Positions 1-5,375 of a stretch of DNA of 5,375 bases are shown here, in pieces; the first letter of the stretch is position 1, and every line of letters begins with the position of its first letter. The translations under genes were made by a program, and so were the position numbers. The notes under the pieces are model-generated. The model was given only the letters and a program-made list of their open reading frames with translations. It ran no database searches and was not told where the DNA came from. This DNA is from Gammaproteobacteria bacterium (GTDB lineage Bacteria > Pseudomonadota > Gammaproteobacteria > Chromatiales > Chromatiaceae), in NCBI GenBank assembly GCA_030594925.1, contig JAUVEG010000110.1:1-5375 (forward strand), read 5' to 3'.

Positions 1-34
1 CTGCAATACTTTACTATACTGAATTAGCAGAATC

Positions 35-62
35 TTGAGTTAACAGGGTAACTTCGTAATAT
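35..62 (+). promoter_or_regulatory. possible sigma70-type promoter upstream of the patatin gene
   Basis: A -35-like TTGAGT (35-40) and a -10-like TAATAT (57-62) are separated by 16 bp, each matching the consensus at 4 of 6 positions. A short dyad, AGTTA (38-42) and TAACT (49-53), lies in the spacer and could be an operator, although arms this short occur often by chance. The predicted transcript would start near position 70 and carry the 86-118 hairpin in its leader. This is a weak motif match only. Confidence 0.25.
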
Positions 63-85
63 CTCAATAACCCCGTGCAAAATCA

Positions 86-118
86 GTTGTCATTTCGACC
101 ACCGGGAGAAATGACAAC
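86..118. repeat. perfect 11-bp inverted repeat (hairpin) in the leader of the patatin gene
   Basis: GTTGTCATTTC (86-96) is the exact reverse complement of GAAATGACAAC (108-118), with an 11-nt loop (97-107). The pairing stops at the next base on each side. No T-run follows on the plus strand, so it is not a typical intrinsic terminator. The core GTCATTTCGACC...GGGAGAAATGAC resembles dispersed palindromic repeats I recall from bacterial intergenic regions, but I could not check copy number here. The right arm ends at the base before the upstream ATG at 119, so that ATG lies at the edge of the repeat. An RNA hairpin here could also affect leader stability or translation. Confidence 0.8.
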
Positions 119-162
119 ATGGCGAATGAAGAGCCGTGCAGTTCAAACGGTTCAACCGGATC

Positions 163-170
163 AGGAGGTG
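163..170 (+). promoter_or_regulatory. strong Shine-Dalgarno that decides the patatin gene start
   Basis: AGGAGGTG lies 8 nt before the ATG at 179, close to a perfect complement of the 16S rRNA 3' end. The upstream in-frame ATG at 119 has only GGGAGA (104-109), which sits partly in the loop and partly in the arm of a stable hairpin. The 20 residues between the two ATGs are Gly/Ser-rich and look non-conserved. I therefore prefer the start at 179. Confidence 0.7.
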
Positions 171-178
171 GTTTGACG

Positions 179-2842
179 ATGGGAACAATAGATGCGCAGG
201 ATAAAACCGAAGAGTTCATAAAAAGAGCCGGGATTTACCTGAAAGCCCCGCATGATAACCAATCCGACGATGATACAGAATCCATCTGGACTCTTGTCAA
301 AGAGCTCATCAGAAGCGACGAGTTTGGCTGGGGCCGACGTCTGCTCGATATGCTGGTGGAATTTAACCGCTATCCGATCGACTCCAGAGATAAGCTTGTC
401 CAAAAGCGTGCACTGGCCACTTACAAGGATCCGGATCTCAATCGAAATGATGCATTGAACCGTGCGCTGACGATACTCAGTGACGAGTTCGACCTCTCTA
501 CCACGAACGACCGGAAAACCCTGGGGCTGGCCGGTGCAATTTACAAGCGCAGATGGGGCATCGACGGCAACCAGATCCACCTGGAGCGATCCCTGGGATA
601 CTACCGCAGGGGCTTCGAGATTGGCATCGAGCCTGACGGCTACACCGCTATCAATGCCGCTTTTCTGCAGGATCTTCTCGCCTACCTGGAAGAGAAGCAG
701 GCGATAGAGACTGGCAGCAGTTCCATGACTGCAACTGTGCGCAGAGAGGATGCACGGCATATTCGACGCTCGGTCATTGATTTCCTCACTCCGGGGCTGG
801 AAGGGCGAAGTGGCGCGGATCTCGCCAGTGGCGATTACTCCGCGGTAGCCACGCTTGCAGAAGCATCTCTTGGGCTGAAGGAGTGTGAAAAGGCAAAGAG
901 ATGGCTGGCAATCGCCCGGGAAATGCCCGGCATAGCGGAATGGGAGTATGAGAGTACAGCCAGGCAACTGGTGCATCTGGTGCAGATTCAGCCTCCGCCT
1001 CACATCAGCCGCGACAGCCTGGAGGATAGCGAAGCCTGGCAGACCCTGATCGACTTTCTAGGCCGCAATGCTGACGCGCTGCGCACAATGTTTCAAGGCA
1101 AGTTGGGAGTGGCCCTCTCCGGCGGCGGTTTCCGCGCATCCCTTTACCACATCGGTGTTCTGGCGAAGATGGCGGAACTGGATCTCCTGCGCCACGTGGA
1201 GATTATCTCCTGTGTCTCCGGTGGCTCCATCATTGGCGCACACTACTATCTCGAACTGCGCAGGATGTTTCAGAAAGAGAAGAAACGGGAGAGAGGCGAA
1301 GACAAAATCAGACGCGAAGACTACATTCGCCTGGTTGAGAAACTGGTGGGCGACTTCAAAGCCGGAGTGCAGGAAAATGCGCGGGTTCGCATCCTTGCCA
1401 ATCCGTTGACCAATTTGAAAATGATCTTTCAATCCTCCTTTTCCCGCACCCAGCGTCTGGGCGAACTCTACGAAGAGCTGATCTACAGTCGTGTTGAGGA
1501 TGGAGAGGGAGATCAGGAGCGTTGGCTAAACGATCTCTTCATCCAACCCGTCGATGAAGCGAAGAGTTTCAATCCGCGCAGAGACAACTGGAAGCGCTGT
1601 TGCAAGATACCGCAACTGGTGCTGAATGCCACCACGCTGAACAGCGGACATAATTGGCAGTTTACCGCCTCCTGGATGGGGGAGTCTCCCGTCAGTATCG
1701 ACACTGATGTCGACAGCAACAAGCGCTATCGGCGCCTTTATTACGCTGAGGCGCCGGCACAACACAAACGTGTGCGTCTGGGTACAGCCGTAGGCGCCTC
1801 TTCCTGTGTGCCGGGACTGTTCGAGCCTGTTATCCTGAAGGATCTCTATCCCGAAACAACGATCCGTCTGGTCGACGGCGGGGTATATGACAATCAGGGT
1901 GTAGCCAGCCTGTTGGAGCAGGACTGCAGCGTCATCATCTGCAGTGATGCTGCCGGGCAATTGAACAGCAGTGGCGACCCTGGCGGCGGGGTCATTTCGC
2001 CGCTGCTGCGCACCAACAGCATCATGATGCACCGTGTACGTGGCGCCCAATACCAGGATCTGAAGGCCCGCAAAAAGAGCTCGCTGCTGAAAGGGTTCGC
2101 CTACATGCACCTCAAGCAGGGTCTGGATGGCGAGCAAGTCGACTGGCTTGAATGCGAGGAGCCGCCCAAGCGTCGGAGTGACAATGATCCATGCACCCCT
2201 TATGGTGTTCGCAAGGATATACAGAATCTGCTGGCGGGAGTACGTACCGACCTGGACTCATTTTCTGATCTCGAGAGTTATGCACTGATGACCAGTGGTT
2301 ACCTGGCTGCCGAACTTGCGCTGCAGAATTTACCAACCATCTCCATGCATCAGGGGGGAGAACACGATTGGGCATTTCTCAAGGTCGCTCCGGGGATGAC
2401 ATGCAAGGAGACATCAGGTGAGGATTACAAGCGGCTTTCTGACCATCTTAAAGCATCGTCGATGCTCTTTTTCAGGGTTTGGAAGCTCTACCGCCCGTTG
2501 AAGATCGCGCTCCTTGTTGTCGGCTTTGTTGTCCTGGCAGGTATCGCTTATCTTTGGTACAGCCATCCCGAATTGACGCTTCCGGATGAGGCATGGGAAG
2601 CGCTCAAGCAGACTCTTACTATCGGCAATATTCTTGCCATGTTGACGCTGATGTTCGGCGGAATATGGCTGGTCAATTTCGTTGGTCGTACAGCAGGTGT
2701 CGCCATGAAGACGGCAAGGTTCCGTGAGACTCTCTACCGCATTGTCGTCGGTCTGAGTATCGGTTTGGTGGGATGGGTTGGAGCATTTATACATCTGCAT
2801 TTTTTCGATCGAATTTTCAAAAAACTGGGTCGGGTGAAGTAG
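179..2842 (+). CDS. membrane-anchored patatin-like phospholipase with N-terminal TPR-like (TRAFs-binding type) region
   Basis: Predicted serine acyl hydrolase of 887 aa, numbered from the ATG at 179 (907 aa from the ATG at 119). Residues about 10-270 are helical and resemble the bacterial TPR-like MAP3K TRAFs-binding region (DUF4071), with KTLGLAGAIYKRRW at 113-126 and DGYTAINAA at 153-161. The patatin domain follows. It has an oxyanion-type glycine motif GGGFRAS (315-321), a nucleophile elbow CVSGG with Ser347, and DGG with the dyad partner Asp566. A conserved-looking TDLDSF...GY segment (690-708) closes this part. The elbow has Cys345 where G-x-S-x-G has its first Gly. Ser347 and Asp566 are 219 residues apart, with a very charged insert near 363-382. 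Three hydrophobic segments (776-794, 818-836, 855-871) suggest an inner-membrane anchor with the lipase in the cytoplasm. However, three crossings would leave the basic C-terminal tail outside, so one segment may be re-entrant. The patatin call is secure. The TRAFs-binding assignment is from motif memory, and substrate and role are unknown. An immunity or stress role is inference only. Confidence 0.9.
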   Translation: MGTIDAQDKTEEFIKRAGIYLKAPHDNQSDDDTESIWTLVKELIRSDEFGWGRRLLDMLVEFNRYPIDSRDKLVQKRALATYKDPDLNRNDALNRALTILSDEFDLSTTNDRKTLGLAGAIYKRRWGIDGNQIHLERSLGYYRRGFEIGIEPDGYTAINAAFLQDLLAYLEEKQAIETGSSSMTATVRREDARHIRRSVIDFLTPGLEGRSGADLASGDYSAVATLAEASLGLKECEKAKRWLAIAREMPGIAEWEYESTARQLVHLVQIQPPPHISRDSLEDSEAWQTLIDFLGRNADALRTMFQGKLGVALSGGGFRASLYHIGVLAKMAELDLLRHVEIISCVSGGSIIGAHYYLELRRMFQKEKKRERGEDKIRREDYIRLVEKLVGDFKAGVQENARVRILANPLTNLKMIFQSSFSRTQRLGELYEELIYSRVEDGEGDQERWLNDLFIQPVDEAKSFNPRRDNWKRCCKIPQLVLNATTLNSGHNWQFTASWMGESPVSIDTDVDSNKRYRRLYYAEAPAQHKRVRLGTAVGASSCVPGLFEPVILKDLYPETTIRLVDGGVYDNQGVASLLEQDCSVIICSDAAGQLNSSGDPGGGVISPLLRTNSIMMHRVRGAQYQDLKARKKSSLLKGFAYMHLKQGLDGEQVDWLECEEPPKRRSDNDPCTPYGVRKDIQNLLAGVRTDLDSFSDLESYALMTSGYLAAELALQNLPTISMHQGGEHDWAFLKVAPGMTCKETSGEDYKRLSDHLKASSMLFFRVWKLYRPLKIALLVVGFVVLAGIAYLWYSHPELTLPDEAWEALKQTLTIGNILAMLTLMFGGIWLVNFVGRTAGVAMKTARFRETLYRIVVGLSIGLVGWVGAFIHLHFFDRIFKKLGRVK

Positions 2843-2912
2843 ACAAACATGTAAATTAGCTATCATGAGCCGGGTAGGCTATGCGATGGCGGAGAGGCAG
2901 TTGAAACAGCAG

Positions 2913-2942
2913 TTGACGCGTATGTCCGATCACAATTTATAA
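2913..2942 (+). promoter_or_regulatory. possible promoter for the coiled-coil gene (upstream candidate)
   Basis: TTGACG (2913-2918, 5 of 6 to the -35 consensus) is followed 17 bp later by TTTATA (2936-2941), or after 18 bp by TTATAA (2937-2942). It lies at the boundary where the sequence becomes very AT-rich. The leader to the ATG at 3051 would be about 100 nt. It is a motif match in AT-rich DNA, where chance matches are common. Confidence 0.3.
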
Positions 2943-2989
2943 ATTCATGTTATTCTATAATAAAGGACTATAAATCATTGATAATAATG

Positions 2990-2995
2990 TATAAT
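2990..2995 (+). promoter_or_regulatory. consensus -10 element TATAAT upstream of the coiled-coil gene
   Basis: This is a perfect TATAAT, with an expected start point near 3002 and a leader of about 49 nt to the ATG at 3051. No good -35 is seen at 16-18 bp upstream, and there is no TGn extension. A second TATAAT at 2956-2961 also lacks a spaced -35. Together with the 2913 candidate, these suggest the downstream gene has its own promoter rather than being read only from the patatin gene. Confidence 0.3.
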
Positions 2996-3050
2996 GTACT
3001 CAATATTCTAAGCCAATCCCATCAACTCATGCGCAACCAAATCAAATAGA

Positions 3051-3599
3051 ATGAGCGAATCTGATAACCCGACAGTGAAACCGGCCAAATCCTCACTGGG
3101 AAAACACGCTCTGCTGCTGTTTATGGGTCTCATTTTGTTTGGCAATCTCTATGTGATCTTCTCTCTCCGGGAAACGCTGATAAAATATGAGGAAAAATTC
3201 CAGGATATTCAAAATAATACGAATCTTATCTCAGATAGAATCTATGATATGGACGCAAGGTTCACAGCGGATGAGCTGAAATTATCCGAGACCATAGGCA
3301 AGCTTGACGAGATCACAGTGACGCTTGTGAGTACGCAACAGGAGATCGACGCCAGCAGTAACAATCTCGCAGCGACCAAGGCATACCTCAAACAACTGGC
3401 CGAGGCTCTCAATTACGAGGAGAGGCTGGATTTTCAGGAATCAGAAGCTGCACTGGAAGAGGCGGTTTTAGCAGACGCGCCAGCGTCAGCTCCTCCCGCC
3501 GCCATGGATCCGGAAGGCAGCATGGAGTGGACCGATTCGAGCGGGAAAAAACATACAGTGAAATTCCGCAGTGGAAGGGTACTGGAAACTATAGAGTAG
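3051..3599 (+). CDS. single-pass membrane protein with extended coiled coil, function unknown
   Basis: This 182-aa protein belongs to no family I recognise. A short polar N-terminus with Lys10, Lys13 and Lys18 precedes one strong hydrophobic segment (20-39). By the positive-inside rule this gives an N-in, C-out signal anchor. Residues about 42-125 are charged, heptad-like and helix-forming, consistent with a periplasmic coiled coil. An Ala/Glu/Pro-rich linker follows (about 126-156), then a compact C-terminal segment, EWTDSSGKKHTVKF (159-172), that looks like a short beta hairpin. ATG 3051 is the first start after an in-frame TAA at 3009-3011, but no convincing Shine-Dalgarno precedes it. The gene is 208 bp downstream of the patatin gene on the same strand and converges on xseA. 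The domain order and charge pattern support a real gene. A role as scaffold or envelope-associated partner would be a guess. Confidence 0.75.
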   Translation: MSESDNPTVKPAKSSLGKHALLLFMGLILFGNLYVIFSLRETLIKYEEKFQDIQNNTNLISDRIYDMDARFTADELKLSETIGKLDEITVTLVSTQQEIDASSNNLAATKAYLKQLAEALNYEERLDFQESEAALEEAVLADAPASAPPAAMDPEGSMEWTDSSGKKHTVKFRSGRVLETIE

Positions 3600-3613
3600 C
3601 CTCGCCTGCTTGT

Positions 3614-3631
3614 GCGGGACTAAAGTCCCAC
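3614..3631 (-). repeat. small hairpin between the convergent coiled-coil and xseA genes
   Basis: GGGAC (3616-3620) and GTCCC (3625-3629) flank a 4-nt TAAA loop. Read as minus-strand RNA the stem extends to 7 bp through one U-G wobble and one further G-C pair. On the plus strand the same position is a C-A mismatch, so the fold favours the xseA transcript, about 13 nt after its stop. No U-tract follows in either direction, so it is at best a weak terminator or a 3'-end stabiliser. The sequence around GGTGGGACTTTAGTCCC resembles palindromic repeats I recall as frequent in gammaproteobacterial intergenic DNA; copy number could not be checked. Confidence 0.5.
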
Positions 3632-3644
3632 CTCCGATTGATCA

Positions 3645-5000
3645 TTACGCTGATATCTTCTCAACCCTGCACTCCAGCTCTCCCTTCGCCACACGTACTG
3701 TGATCTGATCATCGACGCTGAGGCGGCTGGCGTCTCTAACCAGTGACTGACTACTATCCAGGGTAATTGCATAACCCCGCTCCAGCGTAGCAAGCGGGCT
3801 GATCGCATTGAGTTCACGTGAGATCCCGCCAAGCTGTTGATGACTCTGCTGCAGATGTTGCTGCATACGCTGTTTCAAGCGCACGCCGAGATTATCCACG
3901 CGCTGCCGGGCCTGCTGCAACTGCTGCATGGGGGAGTGGCTGTCGACTCTAAGCCACAGATTTCGCAGGCTGGAATTCAGCATATCGATCCGGTGACGCA
4001 TGCTTTTTATCAGCAGCAGCTGCAGAGTCTCAAGTTGACGATGCTGTTCACGCAGCCTGCTGCCGGGATGCTGCTGAGTGAGGCGAATGGAGAGTTCGTC
4101 GATGCGCTGCGCCAGCTGCAGCAGCCGATTCTGCTGCATGCGCAATATCTGCCTTGCCAGGGATTCGGTCTTGCGCTTCAGCTCCCCGCAGTCAGGGCTT
4201 GCAAGTTCAGCGGCGGCAGATGGCGTTGGCGCACGCCTGTCGGCAACGTGGTCACTCAGGCTGGTATCGATCTCATGGCCGATGGCGGAGATCAACGGGA
4301 TGCTGAGGCGGTAGATTTCACGCACCAGCTGCTCATCATTGAAAGCCATCATATCTTCCAGCGAACCGCCTCCGCGGGTCAAAATCAGCAGATCGCACTC
4401 ATGACGCTGCTCTGCCACTTTGAGCATCTCGATGATCTCGGCAGTTGCATTCTCACCCTGTACGGCAACCGGATAGAGGATCACCGGAATCGCCGGGCAG
4501 CGTCGTTGCAGTACTGTCAGCACATCGTGGACGGCCGCTCCGGTTGGCGATGTGATCACGCCGATGCGCTGCGGAAACAGGGGGATTGACTGCTTGTGAT
4601 CGCTGCTGAAGAGTCCCTCGGCGTCGAGTTTCTGTTTCAGCTCTTCGATCTTCTGACGTAGCAGACCTTCACCTGCCTGCTCCATGTGGTCGATGATCAA
4701 CTGGTAATCGCCGCGTGGTTCATAGAGGGTGACGCGGGCGCGCACGATCACCTGCATGCCGTCTTTCGCCTGAAAACGCGACAGGTTGCGGCGGCTGCGA
4801 AACATGGCGCAGCGCACCTGGGCGCCGCTCTCCTTGAGTGTAAAGTAGAGATGGCCGGAACGCGGCGTTGCGAGATTGCTGATCTCACCGGTGACCCACA
4901 GCAGTGGGAAACTCCCCTCCAGCGCGGCCTTCACCTCGATATTGAGGCGCGATACGGTAAAAATATCCCGAGAATTTTGTATTGATGGCATGTTTAGCAT
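3645..5000 (-). CDS. xseA: exodeoxyribonuclease VII large subunit
   Basis: XseA is the catalytic subunit of exonuclease VII, which with several XseB subunits degrades single-stranded DNA from both ends into oligonucleotides in the cytoplasm, in repair and recombination clean-up. The 451 aa are close to E. coli length and colinear with it. The N-terminal OB fold (about 10-110) has IFTVSRLN, GEISNL, SGHLYFTLK and LYEPRGDYQ. The catalytic region has GVITSPTGAAVHD (147-159), RGGGSLEDMMAFNDE (209-223) and GHEIDTSLSDHVADRRAPTPS (241-261). A long Gln-rich coiled coil (about 275-395) precedes the C-terminal SPLATLERGYAI (401-412). Nothing catalytic appears missing. Translation ends in tandem in-frame stops, TAA then TGA. 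Two starts are possible: ATG at 5000, used here, or ATG at 4991, which has a weak TGGA 8 nt upstream and matches the E. coli N-terminus slightly better. An in-frame TGA upstream rules out a much longer protein. xseB is not in this window. Confidence 0.97.
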   Translation of the reverse strand: MLNMPSIQNSRDIFTVSRLNIEVKAALEGSFPLLWVTGEISNLATPRSGHLYFTLKESGAQVRCAMFRSRRNLSRFQAKDGMQVIVRARVTLYEPRGDYQLIIDHMEQAGEGLLRQKIEELKQKLDAEGLFSSDHKQSIPLFPQRIGVITSPTGAAVHDVLTVLQRRCPAIPVILYPVAVQGENATAEIIEMLKVAEQRHECDLLILTRGGGSLEDMMAFNDEQLVREIYRLSIPLISAIGHEIDTSLSDHVADRRAPTPSAAAELASPDCGELKRKTESLARQILRMQQNRLLQLAQRIDELSIRLTQQHPGSRLREQHRQLETLQLLLIKSMRHRIDMLNSSLRNLWLRVDSHSPMQQLQQARQRVDNLGVRLKQRMQQHLQQSHQQLGGISRELNAISPLATLERGYAITLDSSQSLVRDASRLSVDDQITVRVAKGELECRVEKISA

Positions 5001-5064
5001 CCAGGTGATGCGTTTATAGGATGTGCAGAGGAACGAGGCGCATCAAAGGTTTTAGTTCGTAGCC

Positions 5065-5137
5065 TGTAGGGCGCAATAAGCGCAGCGCATTGCGCCGCAT
5101 GGAAAGGTGCAATGCGTTTCACTTATTGCACCCTACA
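5065..5137. repeat. compound inverted repeat: two facing hairpin units between the DUF971 gene and xseA
   Basis: Arm 1 (5065-5096) and the reverse complement of arm 2 (5106-5137) match at 27 of 32 positions, across a 9-nt spacer (5097-5105). Each arm is itself a hairpin with an 8-bp stem and 11-nt loop: GGCGCAAT/ATTGCGCC (5070-5077, 5089-5096) and GGTGCAAT/ATTGCACC (5106-5113, 5125-5132). The outer ends are TGTAGGG and CCCTACA. The element can therefore fold as two hairpins or one long imperfect stem. It resembles the GTAGGGTGCAATAAG-type intergenic repeats I recall from gammaproteobacteria. No target-site duplication or transposase is visible. It lies in the 139-bp gap between two minus-strand genes, so a transcript from the upstream gene would carry it before xseA. 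Confidence 0.9.
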
Positions 5138-5139
5138 AC

Positions 5140-5375
5140 TCATATTGGCTCTGGTTTTTCCAGGTTAGGTTTTATGTGTTTCGGAGGAGTGCGCTTGTGT
5201 CCGGCTTTATGCAGGCGGTCCAGGTAGTCTGTCCAGTAGATTGGCTGTTTTTTGCCCAGCTCGTAGAGATAGTCCCAGTCGTACAGACCCGAGTCATGGC
5301 CGTCGTCGAAGATGATCTTGATTGCATAGCTGCCGACGGGCTGGATATCCTCGATATTGACATCCTGTTTGTCCA
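5140..5375 (-). CDS. DUF971 (gamma-butyrobetaine hydroxylase-like N-terminal domain) protein, 3' part only
   Basis: The open frame enters from the right edge (first complete codon 5371-5373) and ends at TGA 5140-5142, giving the last 77 residues. It contains PVGSYAIKIIFDDGHDSGLY and YDWDYLYELG. This matches the DUF971 hallmark of a beta-strand pair followed by a D-G-H-x-S/T-G-x-Y-x-W-x-Y-L motif. The tail is basic and Pro-rich and ends in KPEPI. Family members are usually small stand-alone proteins of roughly 100-130 aa with no settled function. In many gammaproteobacteria they lie near hslUV and ubiE, which could be looked for just beyond this edge. The gene shares its strand with xseA, and its stop is 2 bp from the compound repeat. 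The start is outside the window, so start site and full length cannot be given. Confidence 0.88.
   Translation of the reverse strand, partial: DKQDVNIEDIQPVGSYAIKIIFDDGHDSGLYDWDYLYELGKKQPIYWTDYLDRLHKAGHKRTPPKHIKPNLEKPEPI

Noticed and set aside
161..1003. Long minus-strand open frame (280 aa) opposite the patatin gene's N-terminal half
   Set aside because: It is Cys/Arg/Ser-rich with no recognisable motif and fully overlaps a well-supported gene; it is a shadow frame.
1526..2137. 203-aa minus-strand open frame opposite the patatin domain
   Set aside because: It overlaps the region encoding the DGG motif and has no motif or ribosome site of its own.
2864..2883. Possible terminator hairpin after the patatin gene (AGCC/GGCT with a bulged extension)
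   Set aside because: The core stem is only 4 bp, the extension needs a bulge, and no T-run follows.
3837..4589. 250-aa plus-strand open frame inside xseA
   Set aside because: It is exactly antisense to conserved XseA catalytic motifs, its composition is Gln/His/Leu-rich as expected from reversed Gln-rich coiled-coil codons, and it has no domain of its own.
5013..5018. Possible -10 box (TATAAA on the minus strand) for xseA
   Set aside because: It lies only about 13 bp before the first ATG and has no -35 at the right distance.
5065..5137. CRISPR-like repeat arrangement
   Set aside because: There are only two units, in inverted rather than direct orientation, with a 9-nt spacer; it is a palindromic intergenic repeat.
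5172..5363. 63-aa minus-strand open frame near the right edge
   Set aside because: It is out of frame with the DUF971 coding sequence, which has clear family motifs across the same bases.
1..5375. tRNA or rRNA genes, or an integrase or transposase marking a mobile island
   Set aside because: No such gene or recognisable RNA structure was seen on either strand.

Overview
The window looks like a stretch of gammaproteobacterial chromosome. The XseA protein is colinear with the E. coli form, and a DUF971 gene lies next to it on the same strand. The intergenic palindromes resemble families scattered through environmental, often sulfur-oxidising, gammaproteobacteria. That finer placement is inference from memory, not a database result.

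Layout from left to right. Positions 1-178 hold a possible promoter, a perfect 11-bp inverted repeat and a near-consensus Shine-Dalgarno. They lead into a large plus-strand gene (179-2842) for a membrane-anchored patatin-like phospholipase with an N-terminal TPR-like/TRAFs-binding type region. A 208-bp gap (2843-3050) turns sharply AT-rich at about 2930 and holds promoter-like elements and a 25-codon mini-ORF. Next is a plus-strand gene for a single-pass membrane coiled-coil protein of unknown function (3051-3599). It converges, across a 45-bp gap containing a small hairpin, on the minus-strand xseA gene (exodeoxyribonuclease VII large subunit, 3645-5000). The 139-bp gap upstream of xseA carries a compound inverted repeat (5065-5137). 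This ends 2 bp from the stop of a minus-strand DUF971 gene whose start lies beyond the window.

xseA and the DUF971 gene are housekeeping-type genes. The patatin gene and the coiled-coil gene look like accessory cargo beside them. Nothing in the sequence ties the patatin gene functionally to its neighbours, and no transposase, integrase, tRNA, rRNA or CRISPR array is visible. The most unusual item is the phospholipase, which joins a putative sensor/scaffold region, a lipase domain and a C-terminal membrane anchor. It is a plausible but unproven stand-alone conflict or stress effector. The second theme is that three of the four intergenic gaps hold a hairpin-forming palindrome, and one of these shows a stem-preserving double substitution between its two arms.
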